NCBI RefSeq assembly: GCF_001428435.1
Contig: NZ_LMSO01000012.1
Location: 62,001 to 126,000, forward strand
From: Arthrobacter sp. Soil782
GTDB taxonomy: Bacteria > Actinomycetota > Actinomycetes > Actinomycetales > Micrococcaceae
Reading direction: 5' to 3'
DNA: 64,000 bases
Shown here: in pieces, positions 26,234 through 35,356 of the stretch
Position numbering within the stretch: the first letter of the stretch is position 1
Layout of the letters: the number at the start of each line of letters is the position of its first letter
The notes under the pieces: generated by a model
What the model was told of the DNA's origin: nothing
Seen by the model: the letters and a program-made list of their open reading frames with translations, nothing else
Database searches by the model: none
Program-made: the position numbers and the translations under genes

Positions 26234-27568
26234 ATGATGAAGTCACGTACCATCACCAAGACCATCGCCGCAGCAGCGGCGGCAAGCTTCCTGCTCAGCG
26301 GATGTGCTGCTGCTGCCGGCGGAGGCGACGACGACTCCCTTACCTTCATGTACCGCGGCGGGCCTGATGACAAGAAGGCCTACGAGCAGGCAGTCGCGCA
26401 GTTCGAGAAGGACAACGGCGTAGAGGTCGAGATGATCCAGACCACCGCCGACCAATACAGTACCAAGCTCAAGGCGGCCATTTCCGGCCGGCAGATCCCC
26501 GACGTCTTCTACATCAGCCCTGGCGAAGTCCAGGCGTACGTGAAGAACGGCATCATCAAAGACATCACTGAGTACGTTGAGGGCTCCGAGAGTATCGACC
26601 TGGACAACATTTGGGATTACGGCGTTGACAGCTACCGCTTCGACGGGCAGCTTTCAGGCCAGGGTTCAATCTACGCACTACCGAAGGATGTGGGCCCCTT
26701 TTCCTTCGGGTACAACAAGACCATGTTCGAGGAAGCGGGTATCCCGCTCCCGGATCCGGATAAGCCCTACACCATGGAAGAGTTCGTCGACGTAGCAAAG
26801 CAGCTGACCAAGGACACCGACGGCGACGGCAAGCTGGATCAGTGGGGCACCGGCCTGAACGTGGTCTGGAACCTGCCGGCGTTTGTCTGGTCCAACGGCG
26901 GATCCTGGCTGAATGAGGACCGCACCGAAGTCACCATCGACACTCCGGAATTCGCTGAAGCGCTGCAGTGGTTCGCTGACCTCCAGAACGTGCACAAGGT
27001 GACCCCGTCCGCCGGCGAGGCGCAGACCCTGGACACCTACCAGAGGTGGATGAAGGGCGAGATCGGCTTCTTCCCGGTCGGTCCCTGGGACCTGGCCACC
27101 TACGAGGAACTTCCGTTCGAATACGACCTGATTCCGTACCCCGTCGGTGCAACCGGTGAACCCGCCACCTACACCGGAACCCTCGGCATTGCAGTCTCCA
27201 ACTCCACTGAGCTCCCGGAGGAAGCGGCGAAGCTTGTAACCTATCTCTCCGCCAACGAGGAAGCACAGCAGACCCTCACCGACGCCGGAGTCCAGATCCC
27301 GAACCTCGAGGACATGGCCGAGGAATGGGCGAGCGACGAAACCACCAAGCCCGCCAACAAGGAGGAGTTCCTTCAGGTGATCCGGGACTACGGCCGCCCG
27401 CTCCCGAGCGAGCTCACGTACAACGCCGAGTGGTATGACGAGTTCTTCACCAACATCCAGCCGGTACTGGACGGTGAGAAGACTGCGGCTGAATACGTCA
27501 AGGAAGCGCAGCCCAAAATGCAGCAGTTCCTGGACTCGGCCAACCAGCAGGCAGGTATCGGCGGCTAG
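26234..27568 (+). CDS. ABC importer solute-binding lipoprotein (arabino-oligosaccharide, predicted)
   Basis: A lipoprotein signal ends at LLSGC, and the mature 420-residue part is a family 1 sugar-binding protein ([52 protein letters not shown]). It is the first gene of a plus-strand operon that continues with two permeases, cytosolic GH43, YesL-like protein and GH51. The substrate is therefore most likely arabinan fragments released by the exported GH43 enzymes. The ATG at 26234 follows AAGGA by seven bases; an ATG at 26237 is the alternative. Confidence 0.9.
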   Translation: MMKSRTITKTIAAAAAASFLLSGCAAAAGGGDDDSLTFMYRGGPDDKKAYEQAVAQFEKDNGVEVEMIQTTADQYSTKLKAAISGRQIPDVFYISPGEVQAYVKNGIIKDITEYVEGSESIDLDNIWDYGVDSYRFDGQLSGQGSIYALPKDVGPFSFGYNKTMFEEAGIPLPDPDKPYTMEEFVDVAKQLTKDTDGDGKLDQWGTGLNVVWNLPAFVWSNGGSWLNEDRTEVTIDTPEFAEALQWFADLQNVHKVTPSAGEAQTLDTYQRWMKGEIGFFPVGPWDLATYEELPFEYDLIPYPVGATGEPATYTGTLGIAVSNSTELPEEAAKLVTYLSANEEAQQTLTDAGVQIPNLEDMAEEWASDETTKPANKEEFLQVIRDYGRPLPSELTYNAEWYDEFFTNIQPVLDGEKTAAEYVKEAQPKMQQFLDSANQQAGIGG

Positions 27569-27604
27569 ACCGCTGCAGCACTAACGATGAACTGACCCGA
27601 TCGG

Positions 27605-27637
27605 GTGCCGCGGCCAAGCGTTGACCGGCCGCGGCAC
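27605..27637 (+). terminator. Attenuator-type hairpin between binding-protein and permease genes
   Basis: Eleven-base perfect arms (GTGCCGCGGCC and its complement) enclose an eleven-base loop, with no T run. Hairpins at this position in binding-protein operons usually lower permease expression relative to the binding protein by partial termination or mRNA protection. Confidence 0.6.
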
Positions 27638-27696
27638 TCTCCAGCCAGGCTTCCGCCCGGCCATCCCCACCCCTCCTGAATCAACGAGGATCTCAG

Positions 27697-28596
27697 ATGT
27701 CCACCACCACGCGCCGGTCACGGCTACACCGGCAGGAACATCTGACTGCGCTGGCGTTCGTTGCCCTGCCGGTTATCGGGTTTCTGCTGTTCACCCTTTA
27801 CCCGATGCTGTTCTCCATCTACGCCTCATTCACCGACTGGAACGGACTCACCCCTCCGGTGTTCAGCGGACTGGACAACTACATCACCATGGTCCAGGAC
27901 CCCTATTTCCTGGAGTCCATGTACAACACGTTCTTCCTGATGCTCGGGATCCCGATCGGGCTGGTCATCTCACTGGCCCTGGCGCTCGCCATGAACCGGA
28001 AGATGCGCGGCTCCACTTTCTTTCGCACCGTCTACTACGTCCCGGTGATCTCCTCGATCGCCGCAGTGGCCATCCTGTGGCAGTGGGCGTTCAACGGGGA
28101 CTTCGGCCTCATCAACCAGGTCCTCGCGCTCGTCGGCATCGACGGACCCAACTGGCTGCAGGACACGGCAACTGTGAAACCGGCCCTGATCATCATGGCC
28201 ATCTGGAAGGGCCTGGGCTTCTCGATGCTGCTCTACCTGGCCGCCCTGCAGTCCGTTCCCCGTCACCTGTATGAGGCCGCGGCCCTCGACGGCGCCGGCG
28301 CCTGGAAACAGTTCCGCCACATCACCGTCCCGATGGTCCGCCCGGTCACCTTCTTCCTGGTCGTGACGAGCATCATCGCAGGATCCCAGGTGTTCGTCGA
28401 AATCAACATCATGACCCCGACGGGCGGTCCGGAGTTCTCCTCCGCCACCATTGTTTGGTACATCTGGCAGAAGGCTTTCGACAACCTGCAGATGGGCTAC
28501 GCATCCGCCATGTCGATTGTGCTCGGCCTCATGGTGTTCCTTATTACCTTCATCCAGTTCCGGCTCAACCGCCGCAACCAGTTTTCGATTGATTGA
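27697..28596 (+). CDS. Sugar ABC transporter permease (MalF/UgpA type)
   Basis: This 299-residue protein has six hydrophobic segments and the EAA loop EAAALDGAGAWKQFRHITVPMV. Its short basic N-terminus (TTTRRSRLHRQEH) is the UgpA/MalF2 style. It forms the channel with the next gene product and receives the sugar from the lipoprotein encoded just upstream. Confidence 0.92.
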   Translation: MSTTTRRSRLHRQEHLTALAFVALPVIGFLLFTLYPMLFSIYASFTDWNGLTPPVFSGLDNYITMVQDPYFLESMYNTFFLMLGIPIGLVISLALALAMNRKMRGSTFFRTVYYVPVISSIAAVAILWQWAFNGDFGLINQVLALVGIDGPNWLQDTATVKPALIIMAIWKGLGFSMLLYLAALQSVPRHLYEAAALDGAGAWKQFRHITVPMVRPVTFFLVVTSIIAGSQVFVEINIMTPTGGPEFSSATIVWYIWQKAFDNLQMGYASAMSIVLGLMVFLITFIQFRLNRRNQFSID

Positions 28597-28607
28597 GGCA
28601 GGTCACC

Positions 28608-29561
28608 ATGTCCTCCCAACGCGTCCTCCCATCCCCTCCGCCGCTCAAGCCCGAGCAGGAGTCCCCGGACCACACATCATCCCGCGCAACTTCACACACC
28701 AAGGCGCGCACCAGGTTGTCCATCGCGGAGCGAAAGCACCGAGTGGGAAACGCCATCGTGACGATCGTGCTCTCGCTCGGCGCCGTCGTCATGGTTGCTC
28801 CGCTGCTGTGGACATTCTCGACGTCGCTGAAAACCCGTGAGGGCGTCTTCGCCCTTCCGCCGCAGTGGATTCCTGATCCCTTTGTCTGGGAGAACTACCT
28901 TCGGATCTGGTCTGCCGGACCGCTGCTCACCGGTATCCAGAACAGTCTCATTGTGGCGGGCACGGTCACGATCGTCGGGACGCTCTTTTCCGCGCTGGCA
29001 TCCTTTGCCTTTGCGAAGATGCGGATGCCGTTCAAGAACGTCCTGTTCCTGAGCCTGCTCGCAGCACTCATGGTGCCCTTTCCCACGCTGATGATCCCGC
29101 AGTTCACCATGTTCGCCTCGATCGGCTGGGTGGACACCCTGCTTCCGCTGATCGTGCCGTTCATCTTCGGCAACATCATCATGATCTTTTTCCTGCGCCA
29201 GTACCTGAACTCCGTCCCGGATTCGATCATCGAGGCAGCGAGGATCGACGGCGCCTCCTACCTGCAGATCTTCTTCAAACTGATCTTCCCAATCATCAAA
29301 CCCGCGATCGCCGCGCAGTTCATCCTGTGGTTCATGGCCGTCTGGAACGACTACCTTGCGCCCATCATCTACCTGAACTCGCCCGAGGTGCAGACGCTGC
29401 AGCTGGTCATCGCGAACTTCAACGCCCAGTACGCCATCCAGACCGACTACCCGCTCATCATGGCGGCTTCCTTCGTTGCTCTGCTCCCCGTGCTGATTGT
29501 CTTCATCGTGTTCCAGCGCCAGATCATCGAGTCCATCGCACTCACCGGTTCGAAGGGCTGA
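28608..29561 (+). CDS. Sugar ABC transporter permease (MalG/UgpE type)
   Basis: The 317-residue protein has a 50-residue Pro/Ser-rich cytosolic lead, six membrane helices and the EAA loop EAARIDGASYLQIFFKLIFPII. It pairs with the preceding permease. The ATG at 28608 is 11 bases after the previous stop, with an AGGCAGG ribosome site. No ATPase follows, so a shared ATPase from another locus must energise the transporter. Confidence 0.92.
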   Translation: MSSQRVLPSPPPLKPEQESPDHTSSRATSHTKARTRLSIAERKHRVGNAIVTIVLSLGAVVMVAPLLWTFSTSLKTREGVFALPPQWIPDPFVWENYLRIWSAGPLLTGIQNSLIVAGTVTIVGTLFSALASFAFAKMRMPFKNVLFLSLLAALMVPFPTLMIPQFTMFASIGWVDTLLPLIVPFIFGNIIMIFFLRQYLNSVPDSIIEAARIDGASYLQIFFKLIFPIIKPAIAAQFILWFMAVWNDYLAPIIYLNSPEVQTLQLVIANFNAQYAIQTDYPLIMAASFVALLPVLIVFIVFQRQIIESIALTGSKG

Positions 29562-29564
29562 GAC

Positions 29565-30893
29565 ATGACACTCCTGGAAAAGCTGCAGCCCGCACTGACC
29601 ACAGGCCCGGAAACCTGGGGCGCCCGCCACGCACACGACCCCACCGTGGTGAGGGACGACGACGGCACCTACTACCTGTTCTCGACCGACGCGGTTGCCA
29701 ACTCAGCGAACATTCCCGCGGGAGTGCATGTGCGCTCCTCACCGGATCTCCTGGAGTGGACGTACCGCGGCACGGCGCTGGACGGTGTGCCTGAACCCGC
29801 CTTCGAGTGGAGCGGCGCGAAGGGCCTGTGGGCGCCGGAGGTTGTCCGCTGGCCGTCTGCTGCGGGGGAGAACCGGTGGCATATGTACTACTCGGCCTCC
29901 ACCTTTGGTTCCAGCACGTCGGCCATCGGCCTTGCCGTCGCGGACAAGCTCACCGGGCCGTGGGAAGACCGCGGCCTGGTGGTCCGGACACTCGCCGGCA
30001 GGGATTCGCAGAACGCGATCGATGCCGCCGTCACCTTCGACCGGAATGGCGACCCGTGGCTCACCTACGGTTCCTTCTTCTCCGGCATCCATACGCTGCG
30101 CCTGAACCCGGAAACGGGTATGGCTCAGAGTCCTGAAGACCTGGGAACCTGCATTGCCCGCAGAAGTCCGGACGTCGACCGCGCCATCGAGGGAGCCTTC
30201 ATCCAGTACCGCGCGGAGGATGACCGCTACGTCCTCTTCGTCTCCTACGATTCGCTGTTCAATACCTACAACGTCCGTGTTGCGGTGGCCGAAGAGATCA
30301 CCGGGCCCTACCGCGATGTGAACGGCGCCGACATGACGGACGTCGACACCGCTCCCCACGCTGTAGGCACGAAGGTTCTGGGCAGCTACCGGTTCGACGG
30401 CGACACCTCCTGGCTGGCGCCCGGACACAACTCAATCCTCACCGTTCCCACCGGTGAGAGCGGTGTGGAGGAACAGTTCATGGTGCACCACGTTCGTTTC
30501 GCCGAAGATGCCACTCAACACATTGTCCAGCTTCGCCGGGTCTTCACCACGGCGAAGGGCTGGCCCGTGGTCTCGCCCCAGCCCTACGCCGGGCCGGAAC
30601 GCGAAACCCTGGCGTCTGCCGCAGGAATCACCGGCATCTGGCGAGTGGTGCGGTTCGCGCCGGGATCTCCCGAGCCGGTCGAAGCCCAGCCTATGACCGT
30701 GCACGACGACGGCGCCGTCACCTCCGCCGGTGAACCCTGCAGGGCGAGCCTCACCCTCTCCGGAGACGGGGTCGACGCACACCTGGATGCAGTTGTCTTC
30801 GGATCGTGGGACTTCTCGCGGAACAGGTCCGCGCTGTCCTTCAGCGGAATCGACGAGCACGGTGTTGTCTACTCCGGAACCCAGGGAGCCTGA
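29565..30893 (+). CDS. Cytosolic GH43 arabinan/arabino-oligosaccharide hydrolase
   Basis: No signal peptide is present. The GH43 domain starts at GARHAHDPTVVRDDDGTYYLFSTD (catalytic Asp about residue 25), continues through GLWAPEV and NAIDAAVTFDRNGDPWLTYGSFFSGIH, and has the acid Glu in AIEGAFIQYR. The last ~80 residues form a separate small β-domain (from TGIWRVVRFAPG) of the lipocalin-like type found at the end of such enzymes. It likely degrades imported oligomers together with GH51. Four bases separate it from the permease gene. Confidence 0.87.
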   Translation: MTLLEKLQPALTTGPETWGARHAHDPTVVRDDDGTYYLFSTDAVANSANIPAGVHVRSSPDLLEWTYRGTALDGVPEPAFEWSGAKGLWAPEVVRWPSAAGENRWHMYYSASTFGSSTSAIGLAVADKLTGPWEDRGLVVRTLAGRDSQNAIDAAVTFDRNGDPWLTYGSFFSGIHTLRLNPETGMAQSPEDLGTCIARRSPDVDRAIEGAFIQYRAEDDRYVLFVSYDSLFNTYNVRVAVAEEITGPYRDVNGADMTDVDTAPHAVGTKVLGSYRFDGDTSWLAPGHNSILTVPTGESGVEEQFMVHHVRFAEDATQHIVQLRRVFTTAKGWPVVSPQPYAGPERETLASAAGITGIWRVVRFAPGSPEPVEAQPMTVHDDGAVTSAGEPCRASLTLSGDGVDAHLDAVVFGSWDFSRNRSALSFSGIDEHGVVYSGTQGA

Positions 30894-30895
30894 TC

Positions 30896-31612
30896 ATGCG
30901 CAACGACAACCTGCATACCGACACCCCGGGCTGGGCGGGACGCCTGATGGACTGGCTCCGGTTTGTCCTCCAGCTGGTTCTCCTGAACCTTCTCTTCCTG
31001 ACAGGCGCACTGGCTGGGCTGGGGATCCTCGGGATCTTTCCCAGCGCTGTCGCCACCACTGCGCTTCTGGCACGCCTCCGCGCTGGAGATCCCGGGGACC
31101 GGCTGATCAGCGACTTCGTCACCGCCTACCGTGCGCAGTTCCTTCACGCCAATAAGGTCGGCAGTCTGTTCGCGCTCGCCGGCCTGCTGGCCGTCCTCAA
31201 CGCAGCAACCCTCGCTCAAGCGGAGGGAGGCATGCAGGTAGTGCTCAGCGCACTGGCCGTCGTCGTGTCCGGAGCGCTGGCAGTGTCAGCGGGTGCCGCC
31301 GTCGTAATGTGTTCCCGCTACCGGGATACGGTGCGGCGGACCTGGCGCTCCGCGCTGGTGCTTCCGCTGGCCTCGCCCGTGATGACGCTGAGCTGGCTGG
31401 TGACGATGGCCGGCGTCGCCGTTCTGTTCACCGGCGTCAGCGCACTGCTGCCGCTGGTGGGGGCATCGCTCCCGCTGTTGGTTTCCGGGCTGCTCATCGG
31501 GCATCGCCTTGACACTCTTGCCGGATACAAGGCCGAGAACAAGACCCAGAACGACGACGGCGCCCCCGCACGCCGCCTGCATCCCGGGAGGCAGCACTAC
31601 CTCACCGCCTGA
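30896..31612 (+). CDS. YesL-like (DUF624) membrane protein
   Basis: The 238-residue protein has about five hydrophobic segments and an early WAGRLMDWLRFVLQLVLLNLLFLTGALAGLGILGIFPS, the YesL/DUF624 signature. YesL-family proteins are commonly encoded within polysaccharide-uptake operons of Gram-positive bacteria, but their function is unknown. The ATG at 30896 is chosen because it lies two bases after the GH43 stop; the open frame extends upstream into that gene. Confidence 0.8.
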   Translation: MRNDNLHTDTPGWAGRLMDWLRFVLQLVLLNLLFLTGALAGLGILGIFPSAVATTALLARLRAGDPGDRLISDFVTAYRAQFLHANKVGSLFALAGLLAVLNAATLAQAEGGMQVVLSALAVVVSGALAVSAGAAVVMCSRYRDTVRRTWRSALVLPLASPVMTLSWLVTMAGVAVLFTGVSALLPLVGASLPLLVSGLLIGHRLDTLAGYKAENKTQNDDGAPARRLHPGRQHYLTA

Positions 31613-31665
31613 CTTCGAGCTTGAACACAGACGCACAGACCACCCGATAGAAAAGGATCTTATCC

Positions 31666-33234
31666 GTGACCACCACCACCACGCCCGATTCGACGGCGGC
31701 CACGACATCCGCGGCAAGCGGCGAGCTTCCCGTGGAAGCGCCGACCACCATCCGCATTGACCGTTCCGCCGTAGTCGCGCCCGTCAGCCCAAGAATCTTC
31801 GGCTCCTTCGTTGAGCACCTCGGCCGCTGCGTGTATGACGGCATCTACGAACCCGGTCACCCGACCGCCAACGAGGACGGCTTCCGCATGGACGTCGTCG
31901 AGCTTGTCCGCGAACTCGGCTCCACGACCATCCGCTATCCCGGCGGCAACTTCGTCTCCGGCTACCGCTGGGAAGACGGCGTAGGCCCCCGCGACCAGCG
32001 CCCCGTCCGCCGCGACCTCGCCTGGCATTCCATCGAGACCAACCAGGTAGGCCTCGAGGAGTTCGCGCGCTGGTGCAAGCTGACCGGCTCCGAGCTGATG
32101 ATGGCCGTCAACCTTGGCACCCGCGGCATCGAAGCGGCGCTCGACCTCCTCGAATACGCCAACCATCCCTCCGGCACAGCGCTGAGTGACCAGCGCATCG
32201 CCAACGGCGCCAAGGAACCCTATGACATCCGCATGTGGTGCCTGGGCAATGAGATGGACGGGCCCTGGCAGATCGGGCACATGTCCGCCGAGGACTACGG
32301 GAAGATCGCCGCCCGCACTGCGTCCGCCATGAAGACGGCGGACAAGGACCTCGAGCTGGTGGTGTGCGGTTCCTCCGGTTCCTCGATGCCGACCTTCGGT
32401 GAGTGGGAGCGCGTGGTCCTCGAGCAGAGCTATGACTATGTGGACTACATTTCCTGCCACGCGTACTACCAGGAGCGCAACGGGGACCTCGGTTCCTACC
32501 TCGCCTCCTCGCTGGACATGCAGTACTTCATTGAGACTGTGGTGGCCACGGCGGACCACGTCAAACACAAGCTCAAGAGCAAGAAGACCATCAAGCTCTC
32601 CTTCGACGAGTGGAACATCTGGTACCTCGAGGAGCACCAGGCATCCGATGAGGTCAACGATGAATGGCGCGTAGCCCCGCGCCAGCTCGAAGACACGTAC
32701 TCCGTCGCTGACGCAGTAGTCTTCGGCAACCTGCTGATCACGCTGCTGAAGAACCATGATCGGGTGGCGTCGGCGTCGCTTGCCCAGCTGGTCAACGTCA
32801 TTGCACCGATCATGACCGAGCCCGGCGGCGACACCTGGCGCCAGACCACCTTCTTCCCCTTCTCCGTCACCTCGCGGCTGGCGAAGGGTGAGGTGCTGCG
32901 TCCGCAGATCGACGCCGGCACGTACTCCACGAAGGTCTACGGCGACGCGCCGCTGGTCGATGCCGTGGCCACGGTCGACGGCGGGAAGTCGGCGCTGTTC
33001 CTCGTCAACCGCAGCCAGACCGAGACCATTGACGTGTCGGTCGACGTGAAGGATCTCGGCGCCGAAGTCATCACTGAGGCGCTCACCCTGCATGATGAGG
33101 ACGTCTACGCCAAGAACACGCGTGAGGACCAGTTCCGGGTGGGCCTGAAGCAGCTGTCCGGCGCAGTGCTCGACGACGGTGTCCTCACCGTCTCGCTGCC
33201 TCCGGTTTCCTGGTCAGCGATCGCCCTCGGCTAG
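31666..33234 (+). CDS. abfA: GH51 α-N-arabinofuranosidase
   Basis: A 522-residue intracellular enzyme with the GH51 hallmarks RIFGSFVEHLGRCVYDGIYEPG, the acid/base Glu196 in MWCLGNEMDGPWQ and the nucleophile Glu315 in LSFDEWNIWY. It releases L-arabinofuranose from arabino-oligosaccharides. The ~25-residue Thr/Ser-rich lead is extra relative to most homologues and is not a signal peptide. The GTG start follows AAAAGGA. Its stop shares one base with the next gene's GTG, so the GH43 lipoprotein is coupled to it. Confidence 0.93.
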   Translation: MTTTTTPDSTAATTSAASGELPVEAPTTIRIDRSAVVAPVSPRIFGSFVEHLGRCVYDGIYEPGHPTANEDGFRMDVVELVRELGSTTIRYPGGNFVSGYRWEDGVGPRDQRPVRRDLAWHSIETNQVGLEEFARWCKLTGSELMMAVNLGTRGIEAALDLLEYANHPSGTALSDQRIANGAKEPYDIRMWCLGNEMDGPWQIGHMSAEDYGKIAARTASAMKTADKDLELVVCGSSGSSMPTFGEWERVVLEQSYDYVDYISCHAYYQERNGDLGSYLASSLDMQYFIETVVATADHVKHKLKSKKTIKLSFDEWNIWYLEEHQASDEVNDEWRVAPRQLEDTYSVADAVVFGNLLITLLKNHDRVASASLAQLVNVIAPIMTEPGGDTWRQTTFFPFSVTSRLAKGEVLRPQIDAGTYSTKVYGDAPLVDAVATVDGGKSALFLVNRSQTETIDVSVDVKDLGAEVITEALTLHDEDVYAKNTREDQFRVGLKQLSGAVLDDGVLTVSLPPVSWSAIALG

Positions 33235-34244
33235 TGAAACGACGCGCAGCGGCCTGGTCCGCCACCCTTGCACTCACTATTGGGGTGGCGGGCTGTGCCG
33301 CGCCGGCGTCCTCGCCGTCCTCGTCGGGGGAGTGGGAGCTGAGCGGGGACTATTTCACGCACGATCCCGCTTTGGTAGCCGGTCCCTCACACGACGGGGA
33401 TGACTGGTTCGTCTACTCCACCGGCGACGGGCAGGTGGCCGACGGCAATATCCAGGTCCGCCGCTCGGACGACGGCGTGCACTGGGAATACGCAGGCGAG
33501 GTGTGGCAGGAGAAGCCGGAGTGGCTCACCGAGGCGGTCCCCGGCGTCGACAATTTGTGGGCACCGGAGCTCTACGAGCACAACGGCACCTGGTACCTCT
33601 ACTACTCCGCGTCCACGTTCGGTAGCAATAACTCGGTGATCGGGCTGGCGACGAATACCACCCTCGATCCGGAGGACCCCGCCTATAAGTGGGTCGACCA
33701 GGGCGAGGTCATTGCGTCGGCGGGAAAGAATTTCAACGCCATCGACCCCGGCATTGCGGAGGATGCGGACGGCACGCCGTGGATGAGCTTCGGCTCCTTC
33801 TGGGGAGGCCTGCAGCTTGTGGAGCTCGAGTGGCCGTCGGGGTTCCTCGCCGATCCGGCCGTCGAGCCGGTCACTATCGCGGACCGGGGGACACCGCCGA
33901 ATGCCATTGAGGCGCCGTACCTGATTGAGCGCGACGGCTACTACTACTTGTTCGTCTCTAAGGACTTCTGCTGCAAAGGCCTTGAGAGTACCTACAACAT
34001 GGCGGTCGGGCGGTCCACGGAGATCAAGGGGCCCTACGTGGACCGCGACGGTGTGTCCATGCTCGACGACGGCGGGACTCCCTTGCTGGCCAGTGACGGG
34101 CCGCGTGTGGGTCCGGGCGGCCAATCCGTTTCCGGTGACCTGCTCGCCTTTCACTACTACGACGAAGCACTCGACGGCGCGTTCCGGCTCGGCCTGGTTC
34201 CCTTGACCTGGGAGGACGGCTGGCCTACAGCGCGCTGGGAATAG
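33234..34244 (+). CDS. GH43 lipoprotein, arabinan hydrolase
   Basis: A lipoprotein signal (VAGC) tethers a GH43 domain to the membrane surface. The motifs are those of the secreted paralogue encoded upstream: FTHDPALV (catalytic Asp), LWAPELYEHNGTWYLYYSAS, NAIDPGIAEDADGTPWMSFGSF, IEAPYLIERDGYYYLFVSKDFCCKG (acid Glu). It lacks the Ig-like tail. It probably generates oligosaccharides next to the binding protein. There is no SD; the TAGTG overlap with GH51 suggests translational coupling. It closes the operon. Confidence 0.88.
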   Translation: MKRRAAAWSATLALTIGVAGCAAPASSPSSSGEWELSGDYFTHDPALVAGPSHDGDDWFVYSTGDGQVADGNIQVRRSDDGVHWEYAGEVWQEKPEWLTEAVPGVDNLWAPELYEHNGTWYLYYSASTFGSNNSVIGLATNTTLDPEDPAYKWVDQGEVIASAGKNFNAIDPGIAEDADGTPWMSFGSFWGGLQLVELEWPSGFLADPAVEPVTIADRGTPPNAIEAPYLIERDGYYYLFVSKDFCCKGLESTYNMAVGRSTEIKGPYVDRDGVSMLDDGGTPLLASDGPRVGPGGQSVSGDLLAFHYYDEALDGAFRLGLVPLTWEDGWPTARWE

Positions 34245-34280
34245 GTGGCACCGGCTGCGCCGAGGTGAGACGCTGAAGCA

Positions 34281-34484
34281 ATGTCATACAGCAAGGGAAC
34301 CAAGGTCAGCTGGAACACGTCGCAGGGCAAGACGCACGGCACGGTCGTGGAGAAAAAGGACAAGGAGTTCACGTTCGACGGTCAGAAGTTCAACGCCTCC
34401 AAGGACGAGCCGTACTACATCGTCGAGAGCGAGAAGTCGGGCAAGCAGGCCGCCCACAAGGAAAGCGCGCTCGACAAACAGTAG
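34281..34484 (+). CDS. DUF2945 / HVA1-type small protein
   Basis: The 67-residue sequence SKGTKVSWNTSQGKTHGTVVEKKDKEFTFDGQKFNASKDEPYYIVESEKSGKQAAHK is the DUF2945 (hypervirulence-associated Tudor-like) family pattern. The family is a small β-fold of unknown role. It is a separate gene after the arabinan operon. Confidence 0.8.
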   Translation: MSYSKGTKVSWNTSQGKTHGTVVEKKDKEFTFDGQKFNASKDEPYYIVESEKSGKQAAHKESALDKQ

Positions 34485-34557
34485 TGGGAATGTTTCCGGC
34501 TGTTCGCTGGTTCAACTAGATGCAAATGCATGAAGCGCAGCGAAGGAGAACCGGCAC

Positions 34558-35184
34558 ATGGAAACACGCCGAGTAGTAGTGGTGTCAGGCGGCATGGGAA
34601 CGCCATCGTCAAGCCGGATGCTGGCGGATCAGCTCGGAGAGGCAGCCCGTCGCGAGCTCGAGCGCGTCGACGTGCACACCGACATCACCACCATCGAACT
34701 GCGCGAACTGGCCGTGGACATCGCGAACAACATGGTCACCGGCTTCGCTCCGCCTGCGCTCGCAGACGCGCTGAAGTCTGTGGCGGATGCTGATGCGCTC
34801 ATTGTTGTCAGCCCGGTCTTCTCCGGCTCCTACAGCGGCCTGCTGAAATCGTTCTTCGATGTCCTCGACAACACCGCACTGGACTCGATGCCCGTCCTTA
34901 TCGCCGCAACCGGTGGCAGCGTCCGGCACTCACTCATGCTTGACCACGCCATGCGCCCGCTCTTCACGTATCTCCGGGCCCGCGTTGTCTCGACCGGGGT
35001 CTACGCCGGTCCCGAGGACTGGGGAACCGGATCTGACGGCGCACCGGCACTGGATCAGCGCGTCACCCGCGCGGCCGGCGAACTCGCGGGCATGATTGCG
35101 GGAACGACGACGGCGCGTCGCCCCAACAGCGCGCAGGCCTCCCTTCCGTTCGAGCAGCTCCTGGCGCAGGTGCAGGGCCGCTAG
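34558..35184 (+). CDS. NADPH-dependent FMN reductase family protein
   Basis: The flavodoxin-like start VVVVSGGMGTPSSSRMLADQL binds the FMN phosphate, and VVSPVFSGSYSGLLKSFFDVLD is the conserved FMN-contacting loop of the SsuE/MsuE-type reductases. The 208-residue protein would supply reduced FMN to a two-component monooxygenase. No luciferase-like partner is adjacent; the flavin-dependent enzyme encoded next on the same strand is a different type. A GAAGGAGAA ribosome site precedes the ATG. Confidence 0.85.
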   Translation: METRRVVVVSGGMGTPSSSRMLADQLGEAARRELERVDVHTDITTIELRELAVDIANNMVTGFAPPALADALKSVADADALIVVSPVFSGSYSGLLKSFFDVLDNTALDSMPVLIAATGGSVRHSLMLDHAMRPLFTYLRARVVSTGVYAGPEDWGTGSDGAPALDQRVTRAAGELAGMIAGTTTARRPNSAQASLPFEQLLAQVQGR

Positions 35185-35220
35185 TTCCTAACCCGCGCTG
35201 CTGATCCTCCTGCCGCCCTT

Positions 35221-35288
35221 CCCGCTGAACATGCGGGTTCGGTGGGAACGGGCGTCTTCTTCCCACTGAACGCGCCGGTTCAGTGGGA
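35221..35288. repeat. Two tandem, related inverted repeats in an intergenic region
   Basis: The second hairpin (35261-35288) has perfect 11-base arms TCCCACTGAAC/GTTCAGTGGGA with a six-base loop GCGCCG. The first (35221-35246) has the same shape, CCCGCTGAAC with loop ATGCGG and GTTCGGTGGG, with two differences between its arms. The units align over 26 bases. They follow the FMN reductase gene and could be a double transcript-end structure or members of a dispersed palindromic repeat family. Confidence 0.65.
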
Positions 35289-35356
35289 TAGTCGGAGCCC
35301 GGGTTTCACATCCGGCGGGGCTGCATCAGCAGGCGTAACCGTGTTTTGCTGGACCC

